Below, piece after piece: positions 14,744 to 24,145 of a DNA stretch of 36,231 nucleotides. This DNA is from Verrucomicrobiales bacterium. GTDB taxonomy: Bacteria > Verrucomicrobiota > Verrucomicrobiia > Limisphaerales > Palsa-1400. A model generated the notes under the pieces. The model had not been told where the DNA came from. It saw nothing but the letters and a program-made list of their open reading frames with translations, and made no database searches. The position numbers and the translations under genes are program-made. The stretch covers positions 1-36,231 of the forward strand of contig PLIU01000445.1 in assembly GCA_003140095.1 (NCBI GenBank). The letters run 5' to 3'. How positions within the stretch are numbered: position 1 is the stretch's first letter; the number at the start of each line of letters is the position of its first letter.

Positions 14744-17662
14744 CTATGCGCGATGGAAGTGCCGCGCATAAACCGCTCGCAACGCTGCCCGCGCTTCCCC
14801 CAGGGCACGCATGAAATCGCCGACGCCGGCGAAACCGCAACGCACCGCCACCCGATGCCGCGCCGGCTCATCGTCCGGCAGCAGGGTTTCGCCTTCGAAA
14901 CTCCAGCGCCGCAGGATGCCTTCCATGCGCCTCAACTGGCCGTAACTTTTGAGCAGCGCGCCGGCGTCCGCCGCCGGCCATGCGCCCGCCTGGCCGCCGC
15001 GCCGCAAGGCCCTCATCGTGTTGGCCTCCTGCCAGCCGCGGGCCAGGCAGAGGGACTGCGCCAAAAACTCCGCGTCCATCAATCCGCCCACACCCGTTTT
15101 GATGGCCAGATGGTCCTTGCCGGGCGGCGTGCGTTCCTTCTCGACGCGCTGACGCATGCGGTCGATTTCGCCCAGCCATCCGGGCGTGTAAGCGGCCACG
15201 CCGGGCGGCGCGGCGAAATTGGTCAACGCCCCCGCCAGCCGCTGCAGGCGCTCGCCTGTCTCCAGATTTCCGGCCACGGGCCGGAGACGCGTCAGCGCCT
15301 GGATTTCCCACAACGCCGCGCGTCGTCGATAATACTCCTCGCACCCTTGGAGGGTGTTGACGAGCAAACCTTTTTCCCCGTCCGGCCGCAAACGCGCGTC
15401 GGTTTGAAAAACCGCGCCCTGTTCTGTCCGCGCCGAAAGCAAATTCATCAATTCGGCCGCCAGCGGCTGCAGGCGCGGCAGATCGGCGGCGCGCGCGTCG
15501 GTCACGAACATGATGTCCAGGTCCGATCCGTAATTGATCTCTCGCCCGCCCAGCTTGCCCAAACCGGCCACGCAAAAGGGCGTCTTCTTGAGTTTATGCG
15601 CTCGCATCAATACTTCCAGCCCGTATTGCAGGCAGGCGTCCGCCAGGCACGACAATTCCAAGACGTTCTGCTCAAAGTCCGCCGCACCAAGAATATCACG
15701 CAACCCGATACGCATCAACTCGGCCTGATGATAGCGGCGCAGCCACAAACGCTGGTCGGCATCGCCCGCGCCGTGGCGCAAATCAGCCAGCGTCTCCTCG
15801 GCGCTTTTGGCGCGGTTGAGCCGGCCGCTGGATTCCAACTCATCCACCAGGTCGGGCACGCGGATGGCCTGCTCGGCCAGGAACTCCGAGCGGTCAAAAA
15901 GCAGCAACAACAACTCGAACAACGACGGATTCTGCGTCCACATGTCGTAAAGAGTCGCCCGCGCTCCGTAAGCGTCGATAAAGCCGTCCAGACGCACCAG
16001 CACGCGGTCCGGGTCGGAGAGAATCCGGTCCTGTTTGCCCGCCGACGCGCCTTGCGGGCAGAGGGCCAGAAAGCGGGGCCACAGTTCCCGCGCCAATTCC
16101 ATTGTGCGCTGGGAGACATGCGCGTAATCCGGTCCGTTGAGAAAAAGCTGGAGCACGTGCAGGGCGAGGTCGGCGTCGCGGAAGCCGTGCCGGGTCAACA
16201 AGGTCTTCCATTCTGTCGCGGCGGCCTCCATGTCTTCCGGCGGCAGGGAAGGTCCGGACGCATCCTCGCCAGGCAGAATCTGGTCGTAAATCCGGCGCAC
16301 GTTGCCGGTGTGCTGGCGCAACGCCGCCTCAAATTCCACCAGCGTGGCGAAGCCCATCAAGTGAGCCAGCCGTTGGCGCAGTCGGCGCTCGGTCGGGATG
16401 GTGTGGGTTTGCCGGCCCGCCTCCATCTGCAAGCGATGCTCGATGTCGCGCAGAAAAGCGTAAGCCGCCTCCAGTTCGCTGGCATCGCCGGGCTTGAGCA
16501 GCGCATAGCGCGCCAGCCTTTGCAACACCGTCATCGTCGCCGCCCCCTGCAAAAAAGGCAGGCGGCCGGCGTGCAGAATTTGCAGCGCCTGCGCGATAAA
16601 TTCGATCTCGCGGATGCCGCCGCGGCCCAATTTGACGTTGCGCTCCAGTTCGCCCTCTTTGACCACCTCGGTTTCAATCCTCTTTTTGACAGCCGCCACT
16701 TCGCGCAACGTGCGCGGGTTCAGGGAGCGGGGATAGCGAAAGCTCTGCACCATTTCCAAAAATTCGGCGCCCAGGGCGGCGGCGCCGGCCACCGGGCGGC
16801 CTTTGATGAGCATCATTCTTTCCCAGGTCTGGCCCCATTGCGCGTAATAATTCTCGTAGCCGGCCAGCGAGCGCGCCAGCGGCCCTGTTTTGCCTTCCGG
16901 CCGCAAGCGCAGGTCAATGCGGAACAGCGCGCCATCGGGCGTCATCCGGCCGATTTCCGCGACCATCGCTTCGGCCAGGCGCAGAAAGAACGGATGATTG
17001 GCCATGCCCCGGCCCGTTTGTTCGTTTGGGCGCGGAGGCGCTTTAAAAACGCTCCCCTCTTCGCTATAGACGAAAATGACGTCCACGTCCGAACTGTAGT
17101 TCAACTCCTGGCCGCCCAGTTTGCCCAGGCCGATGACGCAAAACTCCGTCTCCCGCCACTTTTCCTCCGCGTCCAAATGCCACGGCTGCCCCAGCCGGGC
17201 GCGCAAACGCGCGGCGCACAAGCGATAAACTGCCTGCAGGCAAACGTCGGCCACGTCGGAAATCTCGCGCGTGATTTCGGCCAAGTGGCCCAAGCGCGCC
17301 AGGTCGCGGGCGGCGATGCGCAACATCTCCCGCTGCTTGAACAGGCGCAGGCGGCTGAAGGCGGCCTCGTAGTCTTCCTGTTTGAGCCACGGTTCGACCT
17401 CGCCGCGCAGCCCTTCCTCGTGGCGCGGATGGGACAGAAAGCCGGGCGCAAGCAAAGGCGCCAGCCAATCGGGATGAGCCAGCAGTCCTTCCAGCGCGGC
17501 CTGCGAACCGCTCAGCAGCGCCGCCAGGACGCGGGCCTGTTCGGCGGAAAGTTTCCGCAACGCCGGCGCCGCATCCGACGTGCGCAGCAGCTCCACGGCC
17601 GCCTTGGCCCGCTGGGGGTCCGCGCACTCTTCCAGAACTTTGCTCGGTAAGCCGGTTCGCAC
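14744..17662 (-). CDS. glnE: Bifunctional glutamine synthetase adenylyltransferase/deadenylase
   Basis: Adds and removes AMP on glutamine synthetase in response to PII state, and so controls ammonia assimilation. The 972 residues fit the two-domain enzyme. The N-terminal nucleotidyltransferase (deadenylase) motif is IGLGKLGGQELNYSSDVDVI at about 177-196, and the second (adenylyltransferase) is GLGKLGGREINYGSDLDIMF at about 699-718; both keep the metal-binding SDxD. The two domains repeat other features (LRPEGKTGPL and LRPDGEKGLL; WERMMLIKGRPVAG and WEIQALTRLRPVAG). The start is a GTG at 17662, 49 bp from the divergent coaX start. The partner glnA/glnB genes are not in the window. A long antisense open frame over this gene is a shadow caused by its GC-rich codons. 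Confidence 0.95.
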   Translation of the reverse strand: MRTGLPSKVLEECADPQRAKAAVELLRTSDAAPALRKLSAEQARVLAALLSGSQAALEGLLAHPDWLAPLLAPGFLSHPRHEEGLRGEVEPWLKQEDYEAAFSRLRLFKQREMLRIAARDLARLGHLAEITREISDVADVCLQAVYRLCAARLRARLGQPWHLDAEEKWRETEFCVIGLGKLGGQELNYSSDVDVIFVYSEEGSVFKAPPRPNEQTGRGMANHPFFLRLAEAMVAEIGRMTPDGALFRIDLRLRPEGKTGPLARSLAGYENYYAQWGQTWERMMLIKGRPVAGAAALGAEFLEMVQSFRYPRSLNPRTLREVAAVKKRIETEVVKEGELERNVKLGRGGIREIEFIAQALQILHAGRLPFLQGAATMTVLQRLARYALLKPGDASELEAAYAFLRDIEHRLQMEAGRQTHTIPTERRLRQRLAHLMGFATLVEFEAALRQHTGNVRRIYDQILPGEDASGPSLPPEDMEAAATEWKTLLTRHGFRDADLALHVLQLFLNGPDYAHVSQRTMELARELWPRFLALCPQGASAGKQDRILSDPDRVLVRLDGFIDAYGARATLYDMWTQNPSLFELLLLLFDRSEFLAEQAIRVPDLVDELESSGRLNRAKSAEETLADLRHGAGDADQRLWLRRYHQAELMRIGLRDILGAADFEQNVLELSCLADACLQYGLEVLMRAHKLKKTPFCVAGLGKLGGREINYGSDLDIMFVTDARAADLPRLQPLAAELMNLLSARTEQGAVFQTDARLRPDGEKGLLVNTLQGCEEYYRRRAALWEIQALTRLRPVAGNLETGERLQRLAGALTNFAAPPGVAAYTPGWLGEIDRMRQRVEKERTPPGKDHLAIKTGVGGLMDAEFLAQSLCLARGWQEANTMRALRRGGQAGAWPAADAGALLKSYGQLRRMEGILRRWSFEGETLLPDDEPARHRVAVRCGFAGVGDFMRALGEARAALRAVYARHFHRA

Positions 17663-17711
17663 GACCGCATTGTATCACAAATTCAGCCCGACGATTTACT
17701 TTTTCGGCAAA

Positions 17712-18488
17712 ATGAGCGACGATGCCCGGATGATTGCGTTGCTTGACATCGGCAACACCCACACGCACATCGGTCTGGCCGACTCGCGCCGCGTTTTGCG
17801 CCAAACGGATGTGCTGACCGGGCAATGGCGCGCCGGCACGGCCCGATCTGCCGCCGCCCGGTTCTTGAAAAAGGCGCCGCTGACCGGCGCCATACTTTGC
17901 AGCGTCGTACCAGCGGTGACCCCGGTGGTGGAGGAATTCCTCCGCGCCGAGTTCCGCCTGGCTTGCCTGGAACTGACCGCGCGCACAGTGCGAGGCGTAG
18001 GCATCGATTATCCCAGACCGAAAACGATCGGCCCGGACCGCCTGGCCAACGCCGTCGCTGTCAACCATCATTACGGCGCGCCCTCCGTGGTGGTCGATTT
18101 TGGCACGGCCGTGACCTTTGACGTGGTCGATGCCGCGGGCAACTACATCGGCGGCATCATCGCCCCCGGTCTGAACGTCATGACCGATTATCTGCACGAA
18201 AAGACGGCGCTGCTGCCGCGCATTCGCATTCGGGAAGTATCGGCCGTGGTGGGCAAGAATACGAGGCAAGCCATGTTGATCGGCGCGGTCAAAGGCTATC
18301 GCGGGCTGATCCGCGAGTTGGTGGGCGAATTGAAGCGGGCGATGCGCTGCCCCAGCCTGCCGGTCGTGGCCACCGGCGGCTACGCCCGGCTCATGTCCTC
18401 CAAGCTGCCGGAGATCACCGCCGTGGAACCGCTTTTGACTCTGGAAGGGCTGCGTCTGGTTTGGGAAGCCGGGGCACGCGTCAAGTGA
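17712..18488 (+). CDS. coaX: Type III pantothenate kinase
   Basis: Phosphorylates pantothenate, the first step of coenzyme A synthesis. The 258 residues match the CoaX (Bvg accessory factor) family. Motifs are present in order: the phosphate loop LLDIGNTHTHIGL near the N-terminus (D12), IDYPRPKTIGPDRLANAVA with the conserved G-x-DR-x-AN, the central VVVDFGTAVTFDVVD, and GGIIAPGLNVM. Start at the ATG at 17712; the ATG at 17730 (MIALLDIG) is equally compatible and would give 252 residues; neither has a clear Shine-Dalgarno sequence. It diverges from glnE and is followed, after 95 bp, by the ATPase-TOPRIM pair. Confidence 0.93.
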   Translation: MSDDARMIALLDIGNTHTHIGLADSRRVLRQTDVLTGQWRAGTARSAAARFLKKAPLTGAILCSVVPAVTPVVEEFLRAEFRLACLELTARTVRGVGIDYPRPKTIGPDRLANAVAVNHHYGAPSVVVDFGTAVTFDVVDAAGNYIGGIIAPGLNVMTDYLHEKTALLPRIRIREVSAVVGKNTRQAMLIGAVKGYRGLIRELVGELKRAMRCPSLPVVATGGYARLMSSKLPEITAVEPLLTLEGLRLVWEAGARVK

Positions 18489-18583
18489 CACAGCTCCATG
18501 TCTGCCCGGTCGAGAATGCAAGAACAAATGCTGCTGGATTTCAGGCGTTCGGGCGGCTAAAGTTTGGCAGTTCAGCGATTTGT

Positions 18584-19585
18584 ATGATAGAATCAATCGA
18601 ATTCAAAAACTTCAAGGCGTTGCGGGACACAACGCTGCCGCTGAGCCGTTTCACTTTGATTGTTGGGCCGAATGGTAGCGGAAAGAGCACGGCGCTCCAG
18701 GCATTTTCGGCTCTCCGCAATCCCAGGACACACGAGTTTTTCCAAATCCGTAGCGCAGGCGTATCAGATTGGACCTCGGTCAGTCTGAGTGCGAATTGGA
18801 AGGATGAGGGGAACAACTATATTGTCTCAGTGCAATGGAAGAGTGCCGAGCAGCACGATCCTTCGTATTCTGCACATGCTGATAACCGGATTCGGCAGCC
18901 GGGGCGTCTCCGGGCAGCTTTGGATCGTGGTCGGTTATTCGCTTTGGATGCAGTCGCGGTTGCCGCACCGGTTCTCCTTCAGCCTCAACTGGAGTTGGCC
19001 TACAATGGCGCTAATTTGGCGGGAGTATTGGATAGGCTTCGCGATTTAAGCCCCGAACGATTTGCAGGGCTAAACGAGCAACTGGGTCGTTGGATTCCAG
19101 AGTTCGACCAAGTCCTATTCGATACGCCGGTGCAAGGGCATCGCTCAATCGCCCTGCGAACGCGCCAAGGCGGACATAGAATTGGAGCAACCCAACTTTC
19201 CCAAGGCACGCTCATCGCGCTGGCGCTGCTAACGATTGCCTCGCTGCCGGAGCCGCCTTCGATCATTTGCCTGGAGGAGCCTGATCACGCCTTACATCCA
19301 CGTTTGCTGCGAGATGTCAGAAATGCTTTGTATCGCCTGGCGTATCCGGACGCCGCGCATGAAAAGCGTGAGCCCGTGCAGGTCATCGCCACGACGCATA
19401 ATCCTTATTTCCTCGACCTTTTCCGCGATCATCCCGAAGAGATTGTCATCGCTGAAAAAGTGGGATTGGACGCCACCTTCTCGCGCCTCTCCGACCGGAG
19501 CGATTTGGAGGAAATCCTAGGCGACGCTCCATTGAGCGAAGTTTGGTATAGTGGTGTGCTCGGTGGTGTTCCGGCAGGGACATGA
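18584..19585 (+). CDS. AAA/ABC-type ATPase (OLD/AAA_21-like), putative defence component
   Basis: A 333-residue ATPase of the SMC/OLD-like class. It starts with the typical MIESIEFKNFKALRDTTLPL, has Walker A GPNGSGKST at 28-36, an ABC signature LSQGT at 205-209, Walker B IICLEEPDHALHP at 227-239, and an H-loop-like ATTHNPYFLDLF around H272. There is no transmembrane part, so it is not a transporter. Its stop overlaps the ATG of the next gene (ATGA), which encodes a TOPRIM-like protein; ATPase-TOPRIM pairs are the core of OLD, PARIS-like and related anti-phage systems, in which the ATPase senses and the TOPRIM nuclease acts. The assignment to defence is inference. Codon use looks less GC-biased than neighbouring coaX and lctP. 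Confidence 0.85.
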   Translation: MIESIEFKNFKALRDTTLPLSRFTLIVGPNGSGKSTALQAFSALRNPRTHEFFQIRSAGVSDWTSVSLSANWKDEGNNYIVSVQWKSAEQHDPSYSAHADNRIRQPGRLRAALDRGRLFALDAVAVAAPVLLQPQLELAYNGANLAGVLDRLRDLSPERFAGLNEQLGRWIPEFDQVLFDTPVQGHRSIALRTRQGGHRIGATQLSQGTLIALALLTIASLPEPPSIICLEEPDHALHPRLLRDVRNALYRLAYPDAAHEKREPVQVIATTHNPYFLDLFRDHPEEIVIAEKVGLDATFSRLSDRSDLEEILGDAPLSEVWYSGVLGGVPAGT

Positions 19586-20214
19586 AAATCGCTTATCTCG
19601 CGGAATCCCCGGCGGACGCGGCGGCGCTGGCCATGCTAACTGAAGCCATACTTGCCAGGAAGACAGAGCCTGTCAGCCACTCTGGATTGCGTCACCGTGG
19701 CTGGCCGACGGTGAGAACCGTGCTGCCTGCCGTTCTCAAGGAACTGCACTATCACACCGACGCCGAAGGATTCGTGCTCATTGTCGATTCCAACGGCTCG
19801 CCGCCACATTCCAAGGAGCACGAGCAGCCGAACGCTTCCGAACGCAAGTGCCGTCTCTGCCAGTTGCGCCGGATTGCCGACGATGTCCGGCAAAACGTTC
19901 GTCCGCGTCCGACGCTGCCGCTGTTGAAAATCGCGTTGGGCCTGGCTGTGCCGACAATCGAGGCCTGGTTGCTGTGCGGCGCTGACCCACATGTCACGGA
20001 AGCCGCGTGGATTAACGGTTTAAAACAGGGACCGATGCCGTACAGCAAAAGGGGACTGAAGCGTAAACTTTACGGCACATCCCATCCTTCGTTGGACCTC
20101 GAAACCGAAGTGATGATGAAAGCGGCATCACGACTTGCGGAAAACCTGTCATCTTTAGAGCAATTGTTTGCTCAAGGTTTTGGCCCTTTGCGAGATGGCC
20201 TCAAGAGTTGGTGA
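19582..20214 (+). CDS. TOPRIM-like (DUF4276-type) protein, putative nuclease partner
   Basis: A 210-residue protein whose ATG overlaps the ATPase stop. The first strand MKIAYLAESPADAAAL places E8 and D12 like the TOPRIM 'E-x3-D' motif. The second motif is LIVDSNGSP with D69; the usual DxD is here D-x-N, which may weaken metal binding. A later phrase VPTIEAWLLCGADP (E127, D135) resembles the (P)-x-x-E-x-WLL-x-DP signature seen in DUF4276/RloB-like proteins. A CxxC (C90, C93) lies in an insert. The size and gene order fit the small effector of an ATPase-TOPRIM two-gene module. I am confident of the pairing, less so of the fold, and the target (DNA, tRNA or other) is unknown. Confidence 0.68.
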   Translation: MKIAYLAESPADAAALAMLTEAILARKTEPVSHSGLRHRGWPTVRTVLPAVLKELHYHTDAEGFVLIVDSNGSPPHSKEHEQPNASERKCRLCQLRRIADDVRQNVRPRPTLPLLKIALGLAVPTIEAWLLCGADPHVTEAAWINGLKQGPMPYSKRGLKRKLYGTSHPSLDLETEVMMKAASRLAENLSSLEQLFAQGFGPLRDGLKSW

Positions 20215-20302
20215 GGCATTTCCCCTGTGGTTGCGCGGAAAAATTCATTGCTGAGCGGCGTTGCTTCCACCATCTTGCGCGCCGAGTAATCTCTTAAACG
20301 CA

Positions 20303-21946
20303 ATGCCGCCCGTCTGGCAGCAGCATTACAATCCGCTCGGTTCGCTGGCGCTGTCCACCTTGGTGGCGGCGGCGCCGGTGGCGGCGCTGCTCTCTTCCAT
20401 CGCGCTGTGGCGGGTGCGGATTCATCTCGCGGCCGTGGGGGCGCTGGCGCTGGCATGGGTTATTGCCGTGGCGGTCTATCGCATGCCTTGCAACGCCGCC
20501 GTGGCCGCGGCTTTGTTCGGCGCGGCTTACGGACTGTTTCCCATCGGCTGGATTATTCTCAACCTGATCTTTCTCTATGAATTGACGGTGCGCAAAGGAT
20601 CATTCGCCGTGTTGCGCGGCAGCTTGGCCACGCTGGCGCCGGATCCGCGCGTGCAGGTCATCCTGATCGCGTTTTCCTTTGGCGCGTTTTTTGAAGGCGC
20701 GGCCGGGTTCGGGACGCCGGTGGCCATCTGCAGCGCCATCCTCATTCGATTGGGCTTTCGGCCCTTGATGGCGTGCGGGTTGTCGCTTATTGCCAACACC
20801 GCCCCGGTCGCCTTCGGCGCTTTGGGCACGCCGGTGATCGCCTTAAGCGCGGTCACCGGCATCGATATTTTGCGGCTCTCCGCCATGATCGGAAAACAAA
20901 TGCTGCCGTTCTCGCTGCTCATTCCGTTTTGGGTGGTGTGGGCGATGGCGGGATTTCGCGGCATGATCCAAGTCTGGCCCGCCGCGCTGGCCGCCGGCGC
21001 TTTTTTTGCCATCCCGCAATACCTGATTTCCCATTTTCACGGCCCATGGCTGGTGGACATCGTTTCTTCGGTGTCCTCGATCCTGGCCCTGGCCGTGCTG
21101 CTGAAATTCTGGCGGCCGAAAGCGCTCTGGAAATTGGAGGACGAGCCGCCCGCGCCGGACCGGCCCGTCTGCTCGCGCGGCGACCTGGCGCGGGCCTGGG
21201 CGCCGTGGTTATTGTTGACGGTCTTCATTTTCACCTGGGGGCTGCCGCCGGTGCGGCGGGTTCTCAACCGCGTGACGGGAGCGGACCGATGCCAATGGGC
21301 GGTCCCTTTTTTGCACGAGCGGGTGGCGCGCGGCCCTGAAGCCGCGCTGCCCGGCGCGCCGCCGGAAAAGGCAATCTACAGCCTGGAATGGCTCTCCGCC
21401 ACCGGCACCGGAATCCTTTTGGCGGCCCTGTGCGCGGGCGGTTTGATGGGCCACCGGCCCGGCTCCATGGCGGCCATTTACGTGGAAACGGTTTGGCGCC
21501 TGCGCTTTTCATTGTTGACCATCGCGGCCATGCTTTCGCTCGGGTACGTGACGCGCTATTCCGGGACCGACGCGACCCTGGGGCTGGCGCTCGCCCACAC
21601 CGGCCCGCTCTATCCGTTTTTTGGAACTTTGCTCGGCTGGCTGGGGGTGGCCTTGACCGGGTCCGACACCGCCTCCAACGTGCTGTTCGGTTCGCTGCAA
21701 ACGATCACCGCGCGGCAACTGGCGCTCCATCCTGCGCTGATGGCCGCCGCCAACAGCAGCGGCGGAGTGATGGGAAAAATGATTGACGCCCAGAGCATCG
21801 TCGTCGCCAGCACGGCGACCAACTGGTACGGGCACGAAGCCAGCATTTTGCGCTACGTCTTCTTCCACAGCCTGGCGCTGGCGGCGTTGATGGGTTTACT
21901 GGTCTGGCTCCAGGCCCTGAGCGGGCCGCCCGGCATCCTCAATTGA
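20303..21946 (+). CDS. lctP: L-lactate permease (LctP family)
   Basis: A polytopic inner-membrane proton symporter for L-lactate and similar 2-hydroxy acids. Its 547 residues match the family. The family N-terminus MPPVWQQHYNPLGSLALSTL is present, followed by about 12-14 hydrophobic segments. Family phrases include FEGAAGFGTPVAI, NTAPVAFGALGTP, GSDTASNVLFGSLQ and AANSSGGVMGKMIDAQSIVV. The ATG at 20303 is chosen because it gives this N-terminus; it is 88 bp from the preceding gene, so a separate promoter is possible. No lactate dehydrogenase lies beside it; the M32 peptidase is convergent. Confidence 0.94.
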   Translation: MPPVWQQHYNPLGSLALSTLVAAAPVAALLSSIALWRVRIHLAAVGALALAWVIAVAVYRMPCNAAVAAALFGAAYGLFPIGWIILNLIFLYELTVRKGSFAVLRGSLATLAPDPRVQVILIAFSFGAFFEGAAGFGTPVAICSAILIRLGFRPLMACGLSLIANTAPVAFGALGTPVIALSAVTGIDILRLSAMIGKQMLPFSLLIPFWVVWAMAGFRGMIQVWPAALAAGAFFAIPQYLISHFHGPWLVDIVSSVSSILALAVLLKFWRPKALWKLEDEPPAPDRPVCSRGDLARAWAPWLLLTVFIFTWGLPPVRRVLNRVTGADRCQWAVPFLHERVARGPEAALPGAPPEKAIYSLEWLSATGTGILLAALCAGGLMGHRPGSMAAIYVETVWRLRFSLLTIAAMLSLGYVTRYSGTDATLGLALAHTGPLYPFFGTLLGWLGVALTGSDTASNVLFGSLQTITARQLALHPALMAAANSSGGVMGKMIDAQSIVVASTATNWYGHEASILRYVFFHSLALAALMGLLVWLQALSGPPGILN

Positions 21947-22023
21947 AACCCATGCTGTGACGATGAATTTTCAATGCCTCCTTTGGGCTGCTTTGATCGC
22001 GGGCGCCACGTGTGCAACGGCCG

Positions 22024-23526
22024 TCAACCGACAAACTTCGCGCTCAAATAATCAACGTGGTCGCGGATGCCGGTCGGTTCGCCGGTCGCCAGGCGGATGA
22101 GTTCGCGCGGAGCGTAGCGCGATCCCTGGCGGTGGATTTTTTCCCGCAACCACGAGAGCAGCGGCTTGTATTCTCCCCGCGCCAGTTCGCCGGCCAGGGC
22201 CTGATTCTCGGCGGCGGCCCGGCGCATCAGTTGCGCGGCGTTGAGATTGCCCAGCGTGTAGGTCGGAAAATAACCGATCAGGCCGATGGACCAATGGATG
22301 TCTTGCAGGCAGCCTTCGGAGTCTTTGGCCACCTTAAGGCCGAACATTTTTTCGAATTGTTCGTTCCAATAAGCGGGCACGTCCGCCGTTTTCAATGTCC
22401 CTTCGACCAAGTTCACCTCGATTTCGAATCGCAGGATGATGTGCAGATCATAGGTCACTTGGTCGGCCTCGACGCGGATGAAGGAGGGCGCAACGCGATT
22501 GACGGCGGCGGTGATTTCCGCGGGGGAAAACTTATGCAAGCCGGGAAAGTGCTCGCACGCCACCGGGTGCCAATGCTCCCAAAAGGCCGGGCCGCGCCCG
22601 ACGTGGTTCTCCCACAGGCGCGACTGCGATTCGTGGATGGCGAGCGAGACGGCGCTGCCGTTGGGCGTGCCGAAGTCCTCCTGGACAAGGCCTTGCTCGT
22701 ACAAACCGTGGCCTGCCTCGTGCAGGATGCCGTAAAACGACTGGACGAATTCCGCCTCGCTGTAGCGGGTGGTCAACCGGCAATCGCCGGTGCCCAGGGT
22801 GGAGCAAAAGGGGTGCGTGGTGGTATCGATGCGGCCGGCATGGAAATCAAAGCCGATGGCCTCGGCCACGTTGCGGTTGAAGTCCTGCTGCGCCCGGACT
22901 GGATAGTGACCCTTCAACAAATCCCGGGGCACGGCGGCGGACTTGGCCATCGCGGGCGCAAGAACGGAGGCGATGGCCGGGCGCAATTCCGAAAAAAGCT
23001 GGCGCAACTGGGCGGCGGTGGCGCCGGGTTCGTAGCCTTCCACCAGCGCGTCGTAGGGAGAATCCTTGTAGCCCCAGCAATCGGCCATTTGCCGGGTCAA
23101 GGCCAGAACCTTGTCCAAGTGCGGCTTAAACAGGGCGAAGTTGGATTGCTGGCGCGCCTGCCGCCAGGCCTCCCGCGAGTGGGCGCGGACTCTCTCCAAC
23201 TTTTCCACCAGGCGCGTCGGCACTTTGGTGGCACGATCGTATTGGCGCCGCCACTCGCGGAGATTGCCGAATTCCGCGGCTGCGGCCGGGAAACCGTGCT
23301 GTTCGCACTCGGCGATCCATTGGCCGACCTGCCTGGCGATAAAGAGGCGATGGGCATGACCGGTGAGCCAGGCCAATTGTTCGGCCCGGAACGCCAGCGC
23401 TTGCGCGGGCATGTAGGTTTCCTGATCCCACGTCAGCGCGCTGGCGGCGCTGGCGGCCAGCGCCATTTCCCGCGCGCGACGGAGCAGCTTCTTGTAGGAA
23501 GCCGGAGCTTCTGGCAGAATTGACAT
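22024..23526 (-). CDS. Thermostable carboxypeptidase Taq-type metallopeptidase (M32)
   Basis: A 500-residue cytoplasmic zinc carboxypeptidase that releases C-terminal residues with broad specificity. The M32 zinc motif HEAGH is at 269-273 (GILHEAGHGLYEQGL). Other family phrases are TTHPFCSTLGTGDCRLTTRY, IHESQSRLWENHVGR (HESQSRLWE), and near the end PTYTLGNLNAAQLM. The ATG at 23526 (MSILPEAPASYKKLLRRARE) gives the normal family length; the upstream open frame is not protein-like. It lies 55 bp behind the GNAT gene on the same strand and is probably expressed with it. Confidence 0.94.
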   Translation of the reverse strand: MSILPEAPASYKKLLRRAREMALAASAASALTWDQETYMPAQALAFRAEQLAWLTGHAHRLFIARQVGQWIAECEQHGFPAAAAEFGNLREWRRQYDRATKVPTRLVEKLERVRAHSREAWRQARQQSNFALFKPHLDKVLALTRQMADCWGYKDSPYDALVEGYEPGATAAQLRQLFSELRPAIASVLAPAMAKSAAVPRDLLKGHYPVRAQQDFNRNVAEAIGFDFHAGRIDTTTHPFCSTLGTGDCRLTTRYSEAEFVQSFYGILHEAGHGLYEQGLVQEDFGTPNGSAVSLAIHESQSRLWENHVGRGPAFWEHWHPVACEHFPGLHKFSPAEITAAVNRVAPSFIRVEADQVTYDLHIILRFEIEVNLVEGTLKTADVPAYWNEQFEKMFGLKVAKDSEGCLQDIHWSIGLIGYFPTYTLGNLNAAQLMRRAAAENQALAGELARGEYKPLLSWLREKIHRQGSRYAPRELIRLATGEPTGIRDHVDYLSAKFVG

Positions 23527-23581
23527 GTCGAAAACTGTGGCTGGTTTTTCGCTGGGGTGACAATGGAAAATTGATGTTCCA

Positions 23582-24031
23582 TCATGGGACAAGCCATTCC
23601 AAGATGCGATAATGGGTTTCTTTCATGCCCAAACGGTCATAAGTTTTGAGCGCAGGATCGTTGTTCTTCTCCACGTAAAGCCGGATGCCGGCGACGTCCG
23701 TCCGGCCTTGCGCGCGAGCCATCACATGCTCAAACAAAGCCTGAAAAACGCCGCGCCGCCGGCAATCGGACCGCACATAAACGCTTTGCAACCACCAATA
23801 ATCGCCGTTGTGCCAATCGCTCCATTCGTGCGTGATCAGCAACTGCCCGATCACCGAGCCGCCCACTTCTGCCACGAAGTACGTGCCTTTGCCCGGGTCG
23901 CGCAGCAATGCTGCCACGCCCTCCTTCACCCGCGCCGCGTCCAACACCAGATTTTCGGACTCTTTGGCCAAAGCCACGTTGAACTGGGCCAGAATGTCCG
24001 CGTCGCCGGGCACAGCTTGTCGTATGGTCAA
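23582..24031 (-). CDS. GNAT-family N-acetyltransferase
   Basis: A 149-residue single-domain acetyl-CoA-dependent acetyltransferase. The N-terminus TIRQAVPGDADILAQFN is typical. The acetyl-CoA loop is seen as SVYVRSDCRRRGVFQALFEH (the R-x-x-G-x-G/A site is here RRRGVF). The C-terminal VEKNNDPALKTYDRLGMKET is the usual N-x-x-A-x-x-x-Y-x-x-x-GF/M strand. The substrate is unknown. The start is a TTG at 24031; no in-frame ATG gives a complete first strand. The gene diverges from the secreted protein at 24146 and precedes the M32 peptidase. Confidence 0.9.
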   Translation of the reverse strand: MTIRQAVPGDADILAQFNVALAKESENLVLDAARVKEGVAALLRDPGKGTYFVAEVGGSVIGQLLITHEWSDWHNGDYWWLQSVYVRSDCRRRGVFQALFEHVMARAQGRTDVAGIRLYVEKNNDPALKTYDRLGMKETHYRILEWLVP

Positions 24032-24145
24032 TTCGATGCGGCGATACTACGGAACAGCCAGGGCAAAGCAATCCTGATTGACGGGCAAGCGTGGAAATTT
24101 TTCTTATGCGGCCTTGCCAAGACGGGGGCTTTTTGGCAGACAAGA

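Noticed and set aside
14453-17650. Very long plus-strand open frame (over 1000 codons) across the glnE region
   Set aside because: It is antisense to glnE, whose motifs are complete. Its product is Arg/Gln/Ala-rich without any domain. GC-rich codon bias leaves the opposite strand open.
22012-23523. Plus-strand open frame of about 500 codons opposite the M32 peptidase
   Set aside because: Shadow of the M32 gene; composition is biased and no motif is present.
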